Positions 6,947-15,110 of a stretch of 29,607 nt of DNA are shown piece after piece. Made by a program: the position numbers and the translations under genes. Every line of letters starts with the position of its first letter. Positions within the stretch are counted from its first letter, which is position 1. The DNA lies in the NCBI GenBank assembly GCA_023428265.1, contig JAEYYW010000137.1, forward strand, positions 1 through 29,607. Direction: 5' to 3'. The DNA is from Bacillota bacterium (lineage in GTDB: Bacteria; Bacillota; Clostridia; Christensenellales; UMGS416). The notes below the pieces were generated by a model. The model was given only the letters and a program-made list of their open reading frames with translations, did not search any database and was not told the DNA's origin.

Positions 6947-8869
6947 GTGATGGAGAGTAAAAAAGCACCGATGAAACGCCCCCTAAACTGGCGGATACTG
7001 CTGGTAACAGCCGTGCCCGCCCTGATGCTTTATGCCCTGATCGCCATGCTTTCCTCCGGCCCGGCCACCGTCTCTCGGGGCACTGCGGATCTGACAGGCG
7101 TCGACTTCAGCCAAAAGGAGTTGGTCACGCTGGACGGGGAATGGGAATTCTATTGGGACAAGCTGCTGCCGCCGGAGGCCTTCCGCACAGGTGGGACACA
7201 GGCTATGGATTCATACATGAAGGTTCCCGGCGTTTGGTCCACCAATGCCGCAACAGGTTACAGCCGTCAGGGCATGTCTACCTACAGGATGACGCTGCGC
7301 TATCCCTCCATGTTGCAAGACCCTGCCCTTCGCATCCAGCATGTGGCCAACGCATATCAGCTCTTCGTCAACGGCCAGCAGGCGGCTGAGGTTGGAGGCG
7401 GCCTGGGCAGCAGGGACGATTCCATTGATGATGACAAGATTCTCCTCGTCGCTCTGCCGCAGGGGGCAGACTCCGTAGAACTCGTTTTTCAGGTGGCCAA
7501 CTGGAACTTGGCCGCAGGAGGGCTGCGCGTGGCCCCTGTGTTCGGCTCCCTGCGAGTGCTGGAGCAACAGCGGCTCCTGCTGCTGGTTCTGCAGATGTTT
7601 TTCATCGGCGGCGCATTCATCTTTGGAGTTCAGTATCTTTTCATTTATTTCCTGCGAACAAAAAACAAAACAGCGCTGTTTTTTGCGATTTTCTGTCTCC
7701 TCACAGCCCTGCGCTCCCTCATATGGGGCGAAATGCCGCTTACTGTATTCTTCCCGCAAGCATCCTATCAGCTGCGGATATATCTGAACTATCTGACGGG
7801 CTATAATTTTGTTGCAATTATCATCCTGTTGGTCCAGTGCATCTATCCCCTGCGGCATAGGAGGATCAGCACCGGGCTGATTCTGCTGCCCAGCCTCGTC
7901 TTTGACCTGCTGCTGCTCATTGCGGGCACAGAGTTTATGTCATTTTTGACGAGTGCTCTCTATGTCATTCTACGGTTGCAAATGGTCTATCTTCTGATCA
8001 TTCCGATCAGCGCTGTGCTGCGACGGAAGAAAGATGCCATACTGATATTTGTGACTGTCTGTGTGCTCATCTTGGCCATGAACGCGGATATTCTCAATTT
8101 TCAGCGGATTGGAAGCATCTATTTGACTTGCGCGTTCCTGCTGGGCAACTTCTTCTTTATCCTTGTCATGTCATACATCCAGGCGCGGCAGCAGGCGGAC
8201 AATCACAAAACGCTGCTGGCGTATAACGAGAAGCTGCTGGAGGCGGATAAACTCAAAGACAAAATCATGGCTACGGAGCTTTCGTTCCTGCAAGCCCAAA
8301 TTAAGCCCCATTTCCTCTACAACGCCCTGAGCGCCATCGCCAACGTGTGCGAAAAGAACGGCGAGCAGGCCGGAAAGTTGATACTCGATCTGGCGGTCTA
8401 CCTCAGAGGCAGCCTGGGATTCAACAACCTGGATCAAATGGCGACAATAGAAAAGGAACTGGAATTTGTCGATACCTATTTCCGCATTGAACAGGCGCGG
8501 TTCGGGCAAAAAATCCAGCTGCTCAAGGAGATCGAAATACCGCTGCATGCCCGAATGCCGGTGCTTATCCTGCAGCCGCTTGTGGAAAACGCGGTCCGCC
8601 ACGGCATCTCAAAAAAACCGGGAGGCGGGAGGGTCACCGTGCGCATGAAGGCGTGCGGCGATGGCGTTGAGATTGAAGTTGAAGATGACGGAGTGGGTAT
8701 CTGCGGCGATAAGCTGGCTGGAGCATTGGAGGGAAATGGTGTGTCTCAGGGGGTGGGGCTGCAGAACATCCACACCCGCCTGCTGAAATTGTATGGCAGA
8801 GGCCTGGAGCTTTGCAGTGAAACGGGACATACCTGCGTGAAATTGTGGATACCGGGGGTGATGCAATGA
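6947..8869 (+). CDS. 7TMR-DISM sensor histidine kinase
   Basis: A membrane sensor kinase that phosphorylates the regulator encoded next to it. One N-terminal membrane segment (about 17-36) is followed by an extracellular domain of about 170 residues with the GEWEFYW...VPGVW pattern typical of jelly-roll sensor domains in this group. Seven membrane helices lie at about 205-410, then a short coiled-coil linker. The His_kinase domain has QIKPHFLYNALSAI with phospho-acceptor His near 455, and the ATPase has LVENAVRHG (Asn near 548) and DDGVGI. This is LytS/YehU-type kinase chemistry. The GTG at 6947, the ATG at 6950 and an ATG at 6971 are all possible starts; no ribosome site decides. Its stop overlaps the regulator start (ATGA). 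The ligand is unknown; the extracellular fold suggests a carbohydrate or envelope signal. Confidence 0.93.
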   Translation: MMESKKAPMKRPLNWRILLVTAVPALMLYALIAMLSSGPATVSRGTADLTGVDFSQKELVTLDGEWEFYWDKLLPPEAFRTGGTQAMDSYMKVPGVWSTNAATGYSRQGMSTYRMTLRYPSMLQDPALRIQHVANAYQLFVNGQQAAEVGGGLGSRDDSIDDDKILLVALPQGADSVELVFQVANWNLAAGGLRVAPVFGSLRVLEQQRLLLLVLQMFFIGGAFIFGVQYLFIYFLRTKNKTALFFAIFCLLTALRSLIWGEMPLTVFFPQASYQLRIYLNYLTGYNFVAIIILLVQCIYPLRHRRISTGLILLPSLVFDLLLLIAGTEFMSFLTSALYVILRLQMVYLLIIPISAVLRRKKDAILIFVTVCVLILAMNADILNFQRIGSIYLTCAFLLGNFFFILVMSYIQARQQADNHKTLLAYNEKLLEADKLKDKIMATELSFLQAQIKPHFLYNALSAIANVCEKNGEQAGKLILDLAVYLRGSLGFNNLDQMATIEKELEFVDTYFRIEQARFGQKIQLLKEIEIPLHARMPVLILQPLVENAVRHGISKKPGGGRVTVRMKACGDGVEIEVEDDGVGICGDKLAGALEGNGVSQGVGLQNIHTRLLKLYGRGLELCSETGHTCVKLWIPGVMQ

Positions 8870-9723
8870 TGAGAATCGCAGCAGTGGATGATGAAGCCCA
8901 TGCACTGGAACGCTTTGAACGGATGATTTCCGGCGTGCCGGAGCTTCAACTGTGCGGTTTGTTTGAAACCGGGGAAGCGCTGCTGGAGTACCTGCAAAAG
9001 GAGCCGCTGGATGTGGTGTTCCTGGATATCGAAATGCCGGAGATAACCGGGCTGGAATTGACGGCGCAGATTCAAAATCTCAATGAAAACATCGAGATCA
9101 TTTTTATCACGGCCTTTCACCAATACGCGGTGGAAGCCTTTGAGCTGCACGCGGCGGACTACATCCTGAAACCCGTGACGCAGGAACGGCTGGGCAAAAC
9201 CATCCTGCGCCTGCTCAAAGCAAGCAGAGCCTCGCAGCGGGCGCTGAAGCCCTTTATCAAGTGTTTCGGGGGCTTCGAGGTGATGTTGGATGAGAAGGCC
9301 ATGCCGTGGAAGAACTCCAAAGCAAAAGAGGTTTTGGCATACCTGGTCCACAAAGCCGGCGTGCCCGTGGGTTGGGAAAAGATCGCCGACGCTGTGTGGC
9401 CGGACTACAACACCGAGAAGGCCCAGGCAAACCTCCACGCTACCACCTATCTGCTGCGCAAAAGGCTGGCCGAGGCAGGCATTGCGCACATTCTGCAAAG
9501 CGTGCGGGGCAATTACAGAATTGTGGTTGAGAGCATCGATTGCGATGCCTATCAGTTGGATATGCTGCTCAAAAGAGATCATTCGAGGACGCAGGAAGAC
9601 CTCCGCCTGATCGGGCGGCTGGCGCAAGAGGGATATATGGAAGGCTGCGGGTACGATTGGTCCTATGGGAAATCGGCGGAGTATGAGTTGCAGTGTGAAG
9701 ATATGTTGGCTGGTTCCCGGTAA
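8866..9723 (+). CDS. SAPR-type response regulator (REC + winged helix + BTAD-like)
   Basis: A 285-residue response regulator, cognate to the kinase directly upstream. The receiver domain covers about residues 1-118 with DD at 8-9, phospho-acceptor Asp54 in VVFLDIEMPEITG, and the conserved Lys102 in LKPV. A linker is followed by an OmpR/SARP-like winged helix (about 125-225; KAKEVLAYLVHKAG...ANLHATTYLLRKRL...GNYRI) and a short BTAD-like helical tail. This REC-wHTH-BTAD order is that of the SAPR family; related SARP activators bind direct repeats with 11-bp period. The start at 8866 overlaps the kinase stop by 4 bp with GGGGGTG upstream; an upstream ATG at 8845 lies within the kinase gene. The likely target is the wall protein/sortase pair downstream. 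Confidence 0.92.
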   Translation: MMRIAAVDDEAHALERFERMISGVPELQLCGLFETGEALLEYLQKEPLDVVFLDIEMPEITGLELTAQIQNLNENIEIIFITAFHQYAVEAFELHAADYILKPVTQERLGKTILRLLKASRASQRALKPFIKCFGGFEVMLDEKAMPWKNSKAKEVLAYLVHKAGVPVGWEKIADAVWPDYNTEKAQANLHATTYLLRKRLAEAGIAHILQSVRGNYRIVVESIDCDAYQLDMLLKRDHSRTQEDLRLIGRLAQEGYMEGCGYDWSYGKSAEYELQCEDMLAGSR

Positions 9724-9766
9724 GGAGGATGGCATCTCAGCCGAACTGCATCGAGAAAAACCCCAT

Positions 9767-9799
9767 GCGCCCTGCGGGAGAAAACATCCCGCAGGGCGC
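9767..9799 (+). terminator. Hairpin after the response regulator gene
   Basis: Perfect 13-bp arms (GCGCCCTGCGGGA / TCCCGCAGGGCGC) enclose a 7-base loop. The following T-tract is weak (TTGCCATTTAT), so termination may be incomplete. It separates the two-component genes from the wall-protein promoter. Confidence 0.6.
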
Positions 9800-9836
9800 T
9801 TGCCATTTATGGACTGCTCAGCAATGGGCAGTCTCC

Positions 9837-9880
9837 CATTTAGGGTTCATTTAGGGTCGTTGTCGTAAAATGTCGAAAAA
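9837..9880 (+). promoter_or_regulatory. Tandem direct repeats upstream of the wall-protein gene, candidate SAPR binding site
   Basis: Two 11-bp units stand head to tail: CATTTAGGGTT (9837-9847) and CATTTAGGGTC (9848-9858). Just after them are two 10-bp units, TGTCGTAAAA (9861-9870) and TGTCGAAAAA (9871-9880). SARP-type activators are known to bind direct repeats spaced 11 bp upstream of the -10 region. Possible -10 elements (TTTATC at 9883, TATAAA at 9892) follow. Assignment to the neighbouring regulator is inference. Confidence 0.6.
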
Positions 9881-9982
9881 AGTTTATCTTTTATAAATAA
9901 GTGGGTTATCATCAGCGACTGGGACAAGAACCGTCCCGGTTCGGCAGATCATGTTCCAATGAAAAAACAGGAGAGCGAATGC

Positions 9983-12373
9983 ATGAAGCGATTGAGTCTG
10001 GCGCTGTTCCTTTCGATGATAGCCGAGTTGATTCTGCCGGTGGGACCAGTAGCTCTGGCCGAAAGCAACCCCACGACCATCGACGTGGGCGATACCAATT
10101 TCGCGCAAACCCTGCCCACAGGCGTCAACTATGGCAGCAATGTCTTTACCATCGGCACAGATGCCAGCGGCAGCACCATCCAAGTGACAGGAACGACAAA
10201 CGCAAATCGAATCAGGATCAGCAGCGGCGTCACGGTGACGCTGGTGCTCAATGACGCGCACATCGCAGCGCCCTCCGGCACCAGCGATTCCCCCATCGAC
10301 CTGCAGGGGACGGCCAACGTGACGCTGACGCTGGCGGACGGCACGAACAATAGTATGGATGCCAGCGCAGCACAGGGGTGTGCCGGAATCCATGCCCCAA
10401 ACGGCACGACGCTGACGGTTACCGGCACAGGAGCGCTCACCGCCAAGGGCAGTGGCCCCGATATGATTACCAGCTCTGCCGGAGCGGGTATCGGCGGCAG
10501 CGTGGTGGAAAGCAGCGGCGCGGTGACCATCACCGGCGGCGCGACGGTTACGGCGACCGGCGGTAACAATTCAGCAGGCATCGGCGGCTCCAAATCAGGT
10601 CACGGCGGAACGATCGCCATCGGCGGCGGGGCTACCGTAACCGCCACCGGCGGTGCATACGCTCCCGGCATTGGCGGCGGCGACGCCGGCATCGGCGGGA
10701 CTATCCACATCACCGGAGGCACGGTCACCGCCAGGGGTGACGGAGGCGCCCCGGGCATCGGCGGCGGGGCATTCGGCAACGGCGGGATCATCAGCATTAC
10801 CGGGGGAACGGTGATCGCCATCGGCGACGGGAACGGCGCGGGCATCGGCGGCGGCAGCTTCTATGCCGGCGGCGTCATCACCATTGGCTCTTCCGCCGTC
10901 GTGATGGCCGCGGCCAGCAACAGCAAACCCGCCATTGATGCCATCAGCGGCAGCAGTGGCAGCGTGATCAACGCCAGGCTGTCCAGCGCCATCAGCAAGT
11001 CGGATGCGGTATATCTGAAATGCGGCACTACGATACTGGCTCTGCCGCCACGCTATACAAACATCGCCTTCAGCGCGGCAGCGCCTTCCGCCGTGAAGGC
11101 CTATTCCAACGCAGCCTGCCTGGACAGCCAGCTTTTGGGCAGTGTCGTAACAGACCCGGCGGGCGTTTCCGCCCTGCCCGTCATAGACATGAGCACCACC
11201 CCCGCAGCCGTATCCGACGTTCGTCTGTTCACCGCTTCGGTGAATGTGGACAAAGACAACGCGCCGTGGGCCAGCGGCGGGCCCAACCTGGCGCTGGCCA
11301 CATCGGCCGCTTCCACGGCGGAAACGGTGGCCTTGGCAACCACCGGCGGCGGTGTGTATACCACCCCCGGCCTGGACGCGGACAAAACCTACTACGTCTG
11401 GGACACGACGGACAATCTGTACACCGGCATCAGCATTAGTAGCACAACTCCCGACGTGACAGTGGATTATTATACCGTCAGCCTGACCTCCGGCACGGGC
11501 ATCGCCTCCACCTCCGGCAGCGGGACGTATCTCAGCGGTGCTGACGTGGCAATATCTGCCACCGTATCCCCCGGTTACCGTTGGAGTGGGTGGGTGCAGA
11601 CAGCGGACGGCGCCGCCGTCACTTCGTCCAACAGCCATACCATTTCCGGCTTGTCATCGGCGGTGGCGTATACTGCCAGCGCGACGGTGAGCGGCCCCCC
11701 GCCTCTGATTCTGACAGCCAGTCTGCCCGATGGCACGGTAGGTGCTGCATATGACCAAACTCTAGTCGCGAACAGCGTGGCATTGCCTGTCACATGGAGC
11801 ATTTCCAGCGGTTCGCTCCCGGCGGGCCTGGTCTTTGGTGCATCCACAGGCACCATCAGCGGCATACCGACCGTGGCAGGGACGAGCACCTTTACCGTCC
11901 AGGCCACAGATTCCAACGGCAGCGCCACAAAATCGCTGTCCATCACGATCTCCAGCGCCGCTGCGCCTACGCCAACACCCTCAGCGGCGCCCGGTGCCAC
12001 GGCTTCACCTACGCCTGCTCCTACGGCCACGGCTGCCCCATTGCAAATCTCGGTGTCCTCTGACGATGGCATCATTTATGTCGGCGGCCGCATCACCATA
12101 CTGCCTGCCGTTGAAGGCGGGGTCTGGGGCTACGACCACGCCTATCTCAAGCGCGACGGCAACAAGTTCACCGCGCTGAAAGCCGGCACAACACGGGTGA
12201 CATATACCGTGGGCACGCAGACGTTCTTTGTGGACGTAACCATCAAAGAGTCCAGCCTGCCCGCTACCGGGCAGAACTATTGGCCCGCCCTATGGTTGCT
12301 TGGGCTGGCCTTGTGCGCGGGGGCTGCGGCAATACTGCTGTGGTTGCAGGCGCGGCGCAAAGAGCGTGCGTAA
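9983..12373 (+). CDS. LPXTG-anchored surface protein with GIGG repeats
   Basis: A 796-residue exported protein that should be covalently fixed to peptidoglycan. It has a signal peptide (MKRLSLALFLSMIAELILPVG), then repeats rich in ITGGTVTATGG and AGIGGG (about 150-330) that probably form a beta-helix. A segment like divergent InlB B-repeats follows near 480-560, then a He_PIG-type Ig domain (LPDGTVGAAYDQTL...TVAGTSTFTVQATD). A Pro/Thr linker (about 658-686) and a final Ig-like domain lead to LPATG (759-763), a hydrophobic helix and a basic tail. AGGAG 9 bases upstream fixes the start at 9983 rather than 9959. Its stop overlaps the sortase start by 8 bp. It is probably controlled through the direct repeats upstream. 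Its ligand is unknown. Confidence 0.92.
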   Translation: MKRLSLALFLSMIAELILPVGPVALAESNPTTIDVGDTNFAQTLPTGVNYGSNVFTIGTDASGSTIQVTGTTNANRIRISSGVTVTLVLNDAHIAAPSGTSDSPIDLQGTANVTLTLADGTNNSMDASAAQGCAGIHAPNGTTLTVTGTGALTAKGSGPDMITSSAGAGIGGSVVESSGAVTITGGATVTATGGNNSAGIGGSKSGHGGTIAIGGGATVTATGGAYAPGIGGGDAGIGGTIHITGGTVTARGDGGAPGIGGGAFGNGGIISITGGTVIAIGDGNGAGIGGGSFYAGGVITIGSSAVVMAAASNSKPAIDAISGSSGSVINARLSSAISKSDAVYLKCGTTILALPPRYTNIAFSAAAPSAVKAYSNAACLDSQLLGSVVTDPAGVSALPVIDMSTTPAAVSDVRLFTASVNVDKDNAPWASGGPNLALATSAASTAETVALATTGGGVYTTPGLDADKTYYVWDTTDNLYTGISISSTTPDVTVDYYTVSLTSGTGIASTSGSGTYLSGADVAISATVSPGYRWSGWVQTADGAAVTSSNSHTISGLSSAVAYTASATVSGPPPLILTASLPDGTVGAAYDQTLVANSVALPVTWSISSGSLPAGLVFGASTGTISGIPTVAGTSTFTVQATDSNGSATKSLSITISSAAAPTPTPSAAPGATASPTPAPTATAAPLQISVSSDDGIIYVGGRITILPAVEGGVWGYDHAYLKRDGNKFTALKAGTTRVTYTVGTQTFFVDVTIKESSLPATGQNYWPALWLLGLALCAGAAAILLWLQARRKERA

Positions 12374-13103
12374 ACCGGAAGCTACGATTCAAACCCATCA
12401 TAAGAGGGGCAGGCGCGCAAGAGAGTGGCGCCTGCTCTCTTCGCGCCGCTACAGAGCGCCTTCTCTCGCGCTGGCGTGCCTGTCGGTGCTGCTGCTGTTG
12501 GCGGCGGGAGCTGTCTATCTGCTGATCTATCACCAAGGCGACACCGCAGATCAGAATGCACACAGCCTGTTGGAGCAATACAACCAGCTTCTTTCTCAGC
12601 CGCCGGCCGCCGCGGCCGCTGCGGCCAGCCCGCGCTCCGCTGCTGCCACCGAAAATCCTGGTGCGCAGCCGGAAGCCCTGGCGGCGCCTTCCGTTGAAGC
12701 GTCGGTCAGCCTGTCCGGCTATGCTGTCATGGGCAAACTGCGCATTGGCAAGATCGGCCTGGAACTGCCCGTACTCTCCGAGACAACGTCGCAGGCGCTG
12801 GAAATTTCCATCTGTTATTACGGCGGATCCGAACCCGGAGAACCCGGAAACATGCTCATCGCCGGCCACAATTATGCCAGCGGAGCCCACTTCGGGCGAC
12901 TGGACCGGCTGCAATTAGGCGATGCTGTAGCCTTCGACACGCCGGACGGAAAAGAATACAGATACACCGTATCCGGGATAAGTATTGTGAAACCCGACGA
13001 CTGGGAGGCCCTCGCTGAGGATCGGGGCGGCAGCGCCCTGGCGCTGATCACCTGCGAGACCTCAGGCAACCGGCGGCGGATTGTGTGGTGCGATCTGGAG
13101 TGA
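12366..13103 (+). CDS. Sortase (transpeptidase)
   Basis: A 245-residue sortase that cleaves LPXTG-type signals and joins the protein to the cell wall. An N-terminal membrane anchor lies near residues 34-55, then an Ala/Pro-rich spacer (about 80-110), then the catalytic beta-barrel. Catalytic residues are visible: His168 in LIAGHNY, Cys230 in ALITCE, and Arg in NRRRIVWC (236-238). The class is unresolved; the ITCET context resembles class D or B. The start is taken as GTG at 12366, overlapping the LPXTG gene by 8 bp; the upstream in-frame ATG at 12300 would extend it into the wall-protein gene with an unlike sequence. The tight overlap indicates that the upstream protein is a dedicated substrate. 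Confidence 0.93.
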   Translation: MRKPEATIQTHHKRGRRAREWRLLSSRRYRAPSLALACLSVLLLLAAGAVYLLIYHQGDTADQNAHSLLEQYNQLLSQPPAAAAAAASPRSAAATENPGAQPEALAAPSVEASVSLSGYAVMGKLRIGKIGLELPVLSETTSQALEISICYYGGSEPGEPGNMLIAGHNYASGAHFGRLDRLQLGDAVAFDTPDGKEYRYTVSGISIVKPDDWEALAEDRGGSALALITCETSGNRRRIVWCDLE

Positions 13104-13120
13104 GGGGCGGCTGCTGCCTG

Positions 13121-13162
13121 AAAACCGACCAGCCACACCAAGGCTGTGTTACTGGCAGTTTT
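13121..13162. terminator. Bidirectional terminator-like hairpin between convergent genes
   Basis: An interrupted stem (AAAAC, CCAG and ACAC pairing with GTGT, CTGG and GTTTT) lies between the sortase stop and the DUF1989 stop and overlaps the last codons of the latter. Both ends carry short T-runs in the relevant direction. Confidence 0.5.
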
Positions 13163-13736
13163 CAATGATGATTTTTATTGGAGAGCATTTGCCGCCATTG
13201 CACTTGCTCTCAGAGACGCTGCAAGCTGCTACGCCCAGACGAACATCCAACAAAGCTTTCAGAACCACGCGATCGCCCGGTTTGGATGGCGGTGTTTCAA
13301 CAGAAATGCTGCCGTCTGCGTTGATGTGCGTGTACATGAACAGATTGACTGGATGGATGATTGGTCGATGTTCACCAAGGTTGGCGTTGATGTTGTCCAA
13401 ACAATTCGGATGGCTTGCGCCGTTATGGTAGAAGAAATCATACATTTCCGGACGGCAGCAGGGATGCAGCAGATCATGCTCACCTACATCGTCTGCAACA
13501 ACTTTGAACATGGGTTGATACTGATTGGTGTAAATCAGGTCGCCCTGCCTCAAACGCAAAGATTCGTTGCAGTCAATTGTGACGCCGGTGGACAAAAACT
13601 CACTCGGATTGTTCAAAACTTCAGCGAAGAAATCAACCACTTGGCTGCCATCAAGATCGATTACAGTTATCAGTTGATCTTTCTTTACGGGTATGGCTAC
13701 TCCGCTGCAAGCGGAAATGAAGTATTCTTGTTTCAT
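13149..13736 (-). CDS. DUF1989 (urea carboxylase-associated) family protein
   Basis: A 195-residue cytoplasmic protein of the DUF1989 family. Some family members with urea/guanidine carboxylases have been shown to be carboxyguanidine deiminases, while many stand-alone members are uncharacterised. Family features visible are the N-terminal VIDLDGSQVVDFFAEV segment, a Cys/His-containing central part (GEHDLLHPCCRPEMYDFFYHNG...HPNCLDNIN) and a Cys-rich end (AACSVSESKCNGGKCSPIKI). The ATG at 13736 is preceded by TTGGAG at suitable distance; the ATG at 13760 is not. No partner subunit or carboxylase gene is nearby, so guanidine degradation is not supported here. Confidence 0.85.
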   Translation of the reverse strand: MKQEYFISACSGVAIPVKKDQLITVIDLDGSQVVDFFAEVLNNPSEFLSTGVTIDCNESLRLRQGDLIYTNQYQPMFKVVADDVGEHDLLHPCCRPEMYDFFYHNGASHPNCLDNINANLGEHRPIIHPVNLFMYTHINADGSISVETPPSKPGDRVVLKALLDVRLGVAACSVSESKCNGGKCSPIKIIIENCQ

Positions 13737-13779
13737 TTCAAATCTCCAATTTAGGCACAAGTATCTTTTTTTGTTCTGA

Positions 13780-13785
13780 TTATAT
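13780..13785 (-). promoter_or_regulatory. -10 element of the DUF1989 gene
   Basis: TATAAT on the minus strand about 44 bp before the start codon; the -35 (TTTATG, 17 bp upstream) is weak. Confidence 0.4.
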
Positions 13786-13840
13786 GCTGTTAGTGCAACC
13801 CCATAAAGCGTTTAAATTCAGCGAAAAATATCTGCTGCTG

Positions 13841-13919
13841 GAAACCTCGCTGCCGGGGGAGCAAGGTCCCCCTGTCAGAAATGGAATAGGATCGGGAAGC
13901 ACTGCAATTACAAGGTTTC
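13841..13919. other. Structured intergenic element of unknown function
   Basis: Outer arms GAAACCT (13841-13847) and AGGTTTC (13913-13919) enclose a strong inner hairpin, GGGGGA/TCCCCC with a 6-base loop flanked by CTG/CAG (13849-13878). It lies upstream of the DUF1989 promoter and downstream of the tRNA terminator. I do not recognise a known RNA family. Confidence 0.3.
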
Positions 13920-13933
13920 TCGGCCTTTTGATT

Positions 13934-13979
13934 ATAAAAAAACTCATCACCCAGTTTGTATCAAAAACTGAGTGATGAT
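13934..13979 (-). terminator. Rho-independent terminator of the tRNA-Ala gene
   Basis: On the minus strand a stem of about 15 bp (CATCACTCAGTTT paired with AAACTGGGTGATG, one G-U) is followed by TTTTTTTA. It starts just after the encoded CCA end. Confidence 0.85.
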
Positions 13980-13980
13980 G

Positions 13981-14056
13981 TGGTGGAGATAAGGGGATTC
14001 GAACCCCTGGCCTCGGCGATGCGAACGCCGCGCTCTACCAACTGAGCCATATCCCC
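13981..14056 (-). tRNA. tRNA-Ala (anticodon CGC)
   Basis: A complete 76-base cloverleaf including encoded CCA. The acceptor stem is GGGGATA/TATCTCC with the G3-U70 pair that marks alanine identity. The D arm is GCTC...GAGC, the anticodon stem CGGCG/CGCCG with loop TTCGCAT (anticodon CGC, reading GCG), and the T arm AGGGG-TTCGAAT-CCCCT. Its own promoter and terminator make it a single-gene transcript. Confidence 0.97.
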
Positions 14057-14075
14057 GCAATATTCCGTGCGGATT

Positions 14076-14104
14076 ATTATAGCATGCCTTGTGTTTCATG
14101 GCAA
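14076..14104 (-). promoter_or_regulatory. Promoter of tRNA-Ala
   Basis: On the minus strand TTGCCA (14104-14099) and TATAAT (14081-14076) are 17 bp apart, with TG one base before the -10 (extended -10). It lies about 20 bp before the mature 5' end. Confidence 0.8.
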
Positions 14105-14124
14105 CCACCATATGTGCCTCTCTG

Positions 14125-14153
14125 TTGACAATTTCCGTTCGATTCAGTAGAAT
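14125..14153 (+). promoter_or_regulatory. Promoter of the GntR regulator gene
   Basis: TTGACA (14125-14130) and TAGAAT (14148-14153) are 17 bp apart, 29 bp before the start codon. The -35 is a consensus match. Confidence 0.8.
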
Positions 14154-14182
14154 TTTCGGTATGCCGAAGCGCAGGTGACGAG

Positions 14183-14917
14183 ATGTTTGTCGATAAAAAT
14201 AGCCCAATCCCAGCATATCATCAACTGAAAAACATCCTCCTCAAAAAAATTCAAAGCGGTGAATATCCTGCCGGCGGCTTGATCCCTTCTGAGCGTGATC
14301 TTAGTGAGAATTACAGCATCAGCCGCATGACTGTGCGGCAAGCATTGAACCAATTGGTGCTGGAAGGTGTTCTCACCCGTGAGAGAGGCAGGGGCACATT
14401 TGTGTCTCGCACCAAGATCGAGCAGAAGAACATTATGAGCTTTTCAGAAACAGTGCGGCAGAAGGGGCTTGTTCCCAACACCAGGGTGCTGCATTTTGCC
14501 GTTGAGGTGGCTCCGGAAGATGTGTGCAGGGCGCTGGATCTGAAGCCTGGCGAGAGGATTTTTCGCTTGAGCAGGCTGAGACTGGCCGGGGATATGCCGG
14601 TGGGCATTGAGGAGGAAGCCATCCCGGAAAAGTATTGCCCCATGCTTGAGAAATTCGATCTGACCCACTCGTTGTATCACCTATTCAAGCAGGAGTATTC
14701 CTACTCCATTGCCAAAGTGGATAATGTTGTGGAGGCTGCCCGCCCCTCCAGGGAGGAGCGGGATCTTTTGCAGATCAGCCAGAGCATCCCGGTGCTGAAG
14801 ATGACCAGTGTGAACTACACCGACAGCGGGATCAAGCTCTTCTTCGAGCGCTCCAGTTACCGTTCCGACGAGTATCAATGCAGCATGAGAATCTACGTGA
14901 ACCAATCCATGGAGTAA
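14183..14917 (+). CDS. GntR-family regulator, HutC/UTRA type
   Basis: A 244-residue transcription factor with an N-terminal winged helix (residues 1-75; PAYHQLKNIL...IPSERDLSENYSISRMTVRQALNQLVLEGVL...GRGTFV) and a C-terminal UTRA effector domain (about 95-240). UTRA regulators sense small molecules such as sugar phosphates, histidine intermediates or fatty acids. A GGTGACGAG-type site precedes the ATG at 14183. The acyltransferase/transporter pair 190 bp downstream on the same strand is the obvious candidate target. The effector is not predictable. Confidence 0.93.
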   Translation: MFVDKNSPIPAYHQLKNILLKKIQSGEYPAGGLIPSERDLSENYSISRMTVRQALNQLVLEGVLTRERGRGTFVSRTKIEQKNIMSFSETVRQKGLVPNTRVLHFAVEVAPEDVCRALDLKPGERIFRLSRLRLAGDMPVGIEEEAIPEKYCPMLEKFDLTHSLYHLFKQEYSYSIAKVDNVVEAARPSREERDLLQISQSIPVLKMTSVNYTDSGIKLFFERSSYRSDEYQCSMRIYVNQSME

Positions 14918-15110
14918 GCATTTTCAAAGCCTGTTGTTTCGGTTGGCTTCGGTTTCCTGCCGGTGGCTGATATGTGACGGGCTGTTATAACATAATGCCA
15001 AAAGAATAGTTAGAAGGCATAATCAATAAACACAACTTAATAGGAAGGGCTTATAATGAATAGAATCATATATAGATATCGGCCACAACTGGTCTGAAAG
15101 GATAGTGAAG

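Noticed and set aside
10595..11638. Long open frame of 347 codons opposite the LPXTG gene
   Set aside because: It reflects the Gly/Ala/Thr-rich repeats on the other strand; the composition is odd and the coding strand is certain.
13981..14056. tRNA-Ala as an integration site for a mobile element
   Set aside because: No integrase and no direct repeat of the tRNA 3' end were seen on either side within the window.
14992..15023. ATAATGCC/GGCATAAT inverted arms before the acyltransferase gene, possible GntR operator
   Set aside because: Only 7 of 8 positions pair across a 16-base spacer and there is no clear promoter beside them; too weak without a second site.
15057..15098. 13-codon frame before the acyltransferase gene, possible leader peptide
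   Set aside because: No ribosome site, no codon run and no attenuator hairpin behind it.
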